Shown: positions 30,962 through 34,589 of the stretch, piece by piece | Layout: each line of letters opens with the position of its first letter | How positions within the stretch are numbered: the first letter of the stretch is position 1 | From: Olsenella_L kribbiana | GTDB lineage: Bacteria; Actinomycetota; Coriobacteriia; Coriobacteriales; Atopobiaceae | Direction of reading: 5' to 3' | Length of the DNA: 34,589 nt | NCBI RefSeq assembly: GCF_036408795.1 | Contig: NZ_JAZGJP010000018.1 | Span: 1-34,589, forward strand | The notes under the pieces: generated by a model | What the model saw: the letters and a program-made list of their open reading frames with translations, nothing else | Told to the model about the DNA's origin: nothing | Database searches by the model: none | Made by a program: the position numbers and the translations under genes

Positions 30962-32797
30962 ATGCTGAACCATTTCTCGAAGCATCCTCTCTGGGAGTGC
31001 CACGCCCCGCTCATCCGGGTAGCACAGGGCAAGGAGCCGGCCGATATCGTTCTGAGGCATGCCACGCTCGTGAGCGTGACGACCCATGAGTTTCTGGAGG
31101 ATGCCGACATCGCGATCGCTCAAGGCCGCATCGCCTATATCGGGATAGAAGGGCATACGGCAGAGCACTGCATCGGCGAGAAGACCAAGGTCTTCGACCT
31201 TGCCGGTGCCTACGTGGCCCCTTCCTTCATGGATGGCCATATCCATGTGGAGTCCGCTATGGTCGGCCCCGCCGAGTATGCCCGTGCGGTCGTGCCCCAT
31301 GGCACCTCTGCCATCATGTGGGACCCGCATGAGGCAATGAATGTCGCCGGCATGGGCGCGCTTTCTGCTCTCATGGAGGACGCAAAGCGCGTGCCCCTCA
31401 AATGCTATGTGACGCCCGGCTCCTGCGTGCCGGCAGTACCGGGCTTCGAGGATACGGGGGCCACGATCGATGCGTCAGACATCCATGAGGCGATGAAGCT
31501 CGACGAGGTGGCAGGCCTCGGCGAGATGATGAACGACCCTGGTGTGCTCTCCTGCGCAGAAGGCCCGCTCGAAGAGATCGAGGAGACGCTCAGGGCAGGA
31601 AAGACCGTCACAGGCCACTACACGATGGGGGATACCGACCAGGGCCTCGAGGCCTATATAGCTTCCGGCGTCTCATGCTGCCATGAGTCGGTCACGCGCG
31701 AAGATGCGCTGGCAAAGCTGCGCTTCGGGCAGTATGCACAGCTGCGTGAAGGCTCTGCCTGGCACAATCTCGAAGAGCTTGCACATGCCGTGACGGACAA
31801 CGAGATTGACACGCGCTTCGTGAACCTCGTGACGGATGACACCCATCCCGAGACGCTTGTCTCGGAGGGACATCTCGACCGGATCCTTCGGAAGGCGGTC
31901 TCCTTCGGGATCGACCCCATCACCGCCATCCAGATGGTCACGATCAATGTGGCGCAGTGCTTCGGGCTTGCAGGAGACCTGGGCTCTGTGACGCCAGGCA
32001 AGTGTGCAGATATCGTCGTGCTCGACGACCTCAAGGACTTCCATGCCCGCCTTGTCTTCATCGACGGCGACCTTGTGGCAGAAGATGGACGCGCGCTCTT
32101 TGCGCCCGAGCCCTTCGCCTGGCCAGAAGAGTTCCTCCATACGATGCATGTCACGGACGAGATCTCGGCCGAGACGTTCCGTATTCCTGCCGTGAAGAAG
32201 GATGGCACGGCGATTGCAGACGGAGCTGCCCTTGTCCGCGTCATCGCCTCCTCAGCAGGCTCGACCCTGACGAAGGAGGAGCACCTCACGGTGCCCGTGC
32301 GGGACGGTGCGCTTCTGGCAGACCCAGCACAGGATATCCTCAAGGCCTTCGTCTTCGACCGCCACCACGCAGGCGGACGTCATGCCTGCGCCTTCGCGAA
32401 AGGCTTCGGCATCCACGGCGCGCTTGCCCAGACCGTGGCCCATGATGCGCACAACCTGCTTGTCGTCGGAGACTCGGACGAGGATATGGCCATCGCAGCA
32501 CGCACGCTCATCGCTTCGGGCGGTGGCGAGGTAGCCGTCCAGGATGGGAAGATATTGGGAAAGGTCGACCTTCCCCTTTTCGGCATCATGTCCACGTCTC
32601 CTGTCGAGGACGTCGCGCATGATGTCGCGGGCATCGAGCGCGCCTGGAAGAAGATGGGATGCACGATGCCGAGCCCATTCATGACAATGGGGCTGCTGTC
32701 GCTTGCCTGCATACCGGAGCTGAGGCTTACTGACCGTGGCCTTGTCGACTGCTGCCGCTACTGCTTCGTGCCGCTCCTCGTCGAGGACGAAGGCTAG
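30962..32797 (+). CDS. ade: adenine deaminase
   Basis: The 611-residue amidohydrolase deaminates adenine to hypoxanthine for purine salvage, in the cytoplasm. It has ADIVLRHATLVSVTTHEFL near the start, the metal-binding MDGHIHVESAMV (H93 and H95), WDPHEAMNVAG, GHYTMGD and NLVTDDTHPE. The C-terminal adenine deaminase domain has LVVVGDSDEDMAIA-type sequence (here NLLVVGDSDEDMAIAARTL) and closes with FMTMGLLSLACIPELRLTDRGL. These match the Ade/AdeC family along its length. I chose ATG 30962 (AAAGGGG seven bases upstream); the open frame extends into the map gene but that part is not coding. It is convergent with the Nudix gene and their stop codons overlap. Confidence 0.94.
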   Translation: MLNHFSKHPLWECHAPLIRVAQGKEPADIVLRHATLVSVTTHEFLEDADIAIAQGRIAYIGIEGHTAEHCIGEKTKVFDLAGAYVAPSFMDGHIHVESAMVGPAEYARAVVPHGTSAIMWDPHEAMNVAGMGALSALMEDAKRVPLKCYVTPGSCVPAVPGFEDTGATIDASDIHEAMKLDEVAGLGEMMNDPGVLSCAEGPLEEIEETLRAGKTVTGHYTMGDTDQGLEAYIASGVSCCHESVTREDALAKLRFGQYAQLREGSAWHNLEELAHAVTDNEIDTRFVNLVTDDTHPETLVSEGHLDRILRKAVSFGIDPITAIQMVTINVAQCFGLAGDLGSVTPGKCADIVVLDDLKDFHARLVFIDGDLVAEDGRALFAPEPFAWPEEFLHTMHVTDEISAETFRIPAVKKDGTAIADGAALVRVIASSAGSTLTKEEHLTVPVRDGALLADPAQDILKAFVFDRHHAGGRHACAFAKGFGIHGALAQTVAHDAHNLLVVGDSDEDMAIAARTLIASGGGEVAVQDGKILGKVDLPLFGIMSTSPVEDVAHDVAGIERAWKKMGCTMPSPFMTMGLLSLACIPELRLTDRGLVDCCRYCFVPLLVEDEG

Positions 32798-33567
32798 GCT
32801 TCTCTCTTCTGGAAGAGATTGAGCTGGAAGCGGGCTGCCTCGCTCATGGGCAGCCCGCAGAAGCTGTCCAGCTCCTCTTTCGGCACCATGAGGAAGCGTC
32901 TTGTCTCGAAGTTCTGGGAGATGCCTTCGAATGAGGGAAGCACTGCCTCAATGAGGGCTATGGGCTGGAGCTTGCGCTCGCCGATGAAGATGCCAAGCAG
33001 ATGGAAGGCATCCTCAGGAATCGCGGCTCCGAGCTCCTCTGCGCATTCGCGGGCAGCGCAGGAACGGATGGGGTCTTCTGCTTCCAAGTCACGCTCGTCG
33101 AGCGCTCCTGTCACGGAGACGGAGAACGTTCTCGGCGCGATTGCGACAGCGCCTGACCGTTCTGCAAGAAGACACCTTCCCTTCCCGTCATGCACAAGCA
33201 CGCTCACAGCGAGGTCATTCGCCAGAAAGGGACAGGAAAGGATCTGGAGCGAATCTTCTACAAGGCTCAGAGCTGCGGCCTTCTGCTTCAGGCGTGCAGC
33301 AAGTGCCTGCATCGCGGGCGTCCAGCCTGAGACATCGCGGCTCACGAGCAGGTTCGTGGACAGAAGGTCGAAGTAGCGCGAAGGTGCCAGGCCGAGCGTG
33401 AGCGTATCGGCTTCTTTTAAGAGACGTTCGAGGCGTACGGTCTTCCCGTTCCAGGCCCCTTGGGCAATCTCGCCTGCAAGGATCGTCTCTTCTTCCGGCG
33501 TGAAGACGGAGGAGAAGGTCGAAGACAGAAGCTCGTAGCGCATGTGTTCCGGCGCGGCTATGAACAT
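32794..33567 (-). CDS. Nudix hydrolase-like protein
   Basis: A 257-residue protein whose C-terminal half looks like a Nudix domain. The line GALDERDLEAEDPIRSCAAR runs into RECAEELGA, which matches the REUxEExGU core of the Nudix box; the glutamate expected after Gx5 is shifted. The N-terminal half (about residues 1-110) is helical and has no family I can name. Nudix enzymes cleave nucleoside diphosphate derivatives and depend on the REUxEE residues for metal binding. TAGGAG precedes the ATG and overlaps the stop of the PP2C-like gene, so the two are translationally linked. The substrate is unknown. Confidence 0.78.
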   Translation of the reverse strand: MFIAAPEHMRYELLSSTFSSVFTPEEETILAGEIAQGAWNGKTVRLERLLKEADTLTLGLAPSRYFDLLSTNLLVSRDVSGWTPAMQALAARLKQKAAALSLVEDSLQILSCPFLANDLAVSVLVHDGKGRCLLAERSGAVAIAPRTFSVSVTGALDERDLEAEDPIRSCAARECAEELGAAIPEDAFHLLGIFIGERKLQPIALIEAVLPSFEGISQNFETRRFLMVPKEELDSFCGLPMSEAARFQLNLFQKREA

Positions 33568-33575
33568 GGACGCTC

Positions 33576-34364
33576 CTAGACCTCGACCACAAGAACAGAG
33601 GCATCATCGCGGTGTTCAGAGGCATCTTTTTGGCTGCATGATGCCGCGAGGTGCGCTGCCGCTTTCGGGATGGCGGCAAAGATATCGGTGCTGTCCTTCG
33701 CTTCCTGCTCGAGCGTTGCCACAAAGCCGTCGCTTGCAAGCGCGATCCTCGTGCCGGCAGGGGCATTGATGCGCGCTCTCGCGACATGGGCGAGGCCTTG
33801 TCCGTCGAGCGTCCCTGCCCAGTAGCCATCCTCCCGGTTCATGAGCTTCCGGGTGTCCTGGAAGATCTTCTGCCGCGCTTCCGGCGTGTCATGCTCGAGC
33901 GCTGCGATTGCGCGCCTGTTGCGCTCGACGATTGAGGTGAAGCGTGTGTCGGTGAAATGTGTGCCGGTGTCCATGAAGAGATGGCAGTCGCAGAGGGCTG
34001 CTGCTTCGATTGTGCCGTCATATCTGTCCTGTACGAGCATGAAGGCAAAGGAGGGGAGTGTATAGGCGGGGACTTCCTCAATAGTGGGGTCAAGCTCTGT
34101 GGCCAGCTCGCTGCAGAAGGAGAGGGCCTCTTTCATAAGGGAGGCAGGATCGTCTTCCGGAAGGGCCGGGAATCCATCTGCATGGGTTGCGAGCTCGAAG
34201 GAGACAAGACGCGCAAGGAACTGGCTGTCGCTTGACGCGAAATGGCGGTCGGGGAAGACATCGGTCGCACCGTCGATCATCCAGGCATAGCTGCCTGCCC
34301 TGCCGAAGACATCTTCGTTGGCTGCTTTCGTGCCGCGGAGCGTGAAGGAGAAGATGGTATCCAT
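33576..34364 (-). CDS. PP2C-like serine/threonine phosphatase
   Basis: A 262-residue protein with a divergent PP2C (PPM) fold. It has GTKAANEDVFG and YAWMIDGATDVFPDRHF (metal-binding Asp, equivalent to the canonical DGxGG region), LCDCHLFM (variant of GDS), RIALASDGFVA (canonical LxSDG) and the closing HRDDASVLVVEV (canonical DNxT/S, here DDAS). The usual metal-ligand aspartates are therefore retained in altered contexts. No membrane segment is seen. GGAGGG lies before the ATG. It leads a two-gene unit with the Nudix-like protein, 8 bases apart. Its target is unknown; no kinase gene is visible in the window. Confidence 0.8.
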   Translation of the reverse strand: MDTIFSFTLRGTKAANEDVFGRAGSYAWMIDGATDVFPDRHFASSDSQFLARLVSFELATHADGFPALPEDDPASLMKEALSFCSELATELDPTIEEVPAYTLPSFAFMLVQDRYDGTIEAAALCDCHLFMDTGTHFTDTRFTSIVERNRRAIAALEHDTPEARQKIFQDTRKLMNREDGYWAGTLDGQGLAHVARARINAPAGTRIALASDGFVATLEQEAKDSTDIFAAIPKAAAHLAASCSQKDASEHRDDASVLVVEV

Positions 34365-34430
34365 AACCTGCCCTCCGGAAAGTGCATTGCCTGATGGTTC
34401 AAGTCTAAGGGGTCCGCGTTTTGCGGCGCT

Positions 34431-34507
34431 GTTACGTTTGCCGAGGGTAACAATCTGCTAGTCGGAAAGCTTGCGATAGATTGTTTGAATCTGCTATTCT
34501 TTGCTCT
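34431..34507 (+). promoter_or_regulatory. putative left-end and promoter region of an IS607-type element
   Basis: TTGCGA (34471-34476) and TATTCT (34495-34500) are 18 bases apart and read rightward. The -10 ends seven bases before the ATG at 34508, and no Shine-Dalgarno is present, so the transcript would be leaderless. AATCTGCTA is repeated exactly at 34452-34460 and 34488-34496, and GTTAC-N11-GTAAC is at 34431-34451. These may be recombinase binding sites. Confidence 0.5.
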
Positions 34508-34589
34508 ATGAGAGCCAGGGAATGGGCCGAGCGAGAGGGCCTCAACGAACAAACCGTGTGGAAGTGGTGCCGCGAGGGCAAGATGCCGG
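34508..34589 (+). CDS. IS607-family serine resolvase, N-terminal fragment cut by window end
   Basis: Only the first 27 codons are present (MRAREWAEREGLNEQTVWKW then CREGKMP). They form the start of a MerR-like helix-turn-helix of the kind found at the N-terminus of IS607-type TnpA recombinases (compare the family pattern of YA...G.S..T...W...GK.P). The catalytic serine domain would lie outside the window. No ribosome binding site is seen, and a promoter is placed for a leaderless mRNA. A MerR- or excisionase-like regulator is the alternative. It lies divergently beside the PP2C-like gene. Confidence 0.6.
   Translation, partial: MRAREWAEREGLNEQTVWKWCREGKMP

Overview
The window looks like chromosomal DNA from a high-GC, host-associated actinobacterium, most likely of class Coriobacteriia (Olsenella/Atopobium/Collinsella relatives). 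This rests on strong G/C third-position bias, AGGAGG-type ribosome binding sites and the protein families present. It is inference, because no rRNA or marker gene lies in the window. No tRNA, rRNA or CRISPR array was seen.

Region 1 (1-11.6 kb) is a set of short, mostly unrelated housekeeping and stress genes. It holds a 5'-truncated sirtuin; a cupin plus DUF438/hemerythrin/PAS pair; a CxxxxC flavoprotein oxidoreductase divergent from a TipA-like MerR regulator; a DUF488 protein; a decayed epimerase; a tRNA-dihydrouridine synthase; a DUF4143 ATPase preceded by a 24-bp tandem repeat; a YhbY RNA-binding protein; a DUF1805 protein; an unassigned protein; and a PhzF-like isomerase. Region 2 (11.6-15.8 kb) is partly decayed: 1.2 kb without a recognisable gene, a frameshifted AEC transporter, then a glycerol dehydrogenase-like enzyme and a TMEM175-like channel.

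Region 3 (15.9-29.8 kb) is a glucuronide utilisation locus. A GntR/FCD regulator is divergent from fructuronate reductase (uxuB), mannonate dehydratase (uxuA) and glucuronate isomerase (uxaC). A strong terminator, a dead Abi/HEPN gene and an operator-rich promoter region follow. A second operon then encodes a GH2 beta-glucuronidase-like enzyme, a very large domain-permuted GH3 enzyme with a Tat-like signal and C-terminal anchor, a four-helix membrane protein and a GPH-family symporter. A 15-base sequence, ACTGATATACTAGTA, occurs at both operon promoters and includes an extended -10 (TGATATACT); variants lie near the regulator gene and upstream of the GH2 gene. The simplest model is that the GntR protein represses both operons and itself until a uronate inducer appears. 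Glucuronides would enter through the GPH symporter, be cut by the GH2 enzyme, and be converted by UxaC, UxuB and UxuA to 2-keto-3-deoxygluconate. The KDG kinase and aldolase are not in the window.

Region 4 (29.8-34.6 kb) has a SEC-C methionine aminopeptidase, adenine deaminase, a convergent Nudix plus PP2C-like phosphatase pair, and at the right edge the first 27 codons of an IS607-type resolvase with a promoter placed for a leaderless transcript.

Four genes are broken: the sirtuin, the epimerase, the AEC transporter and the Abi protein. Long antisense open frames opposite the large genes are products of codon bias.
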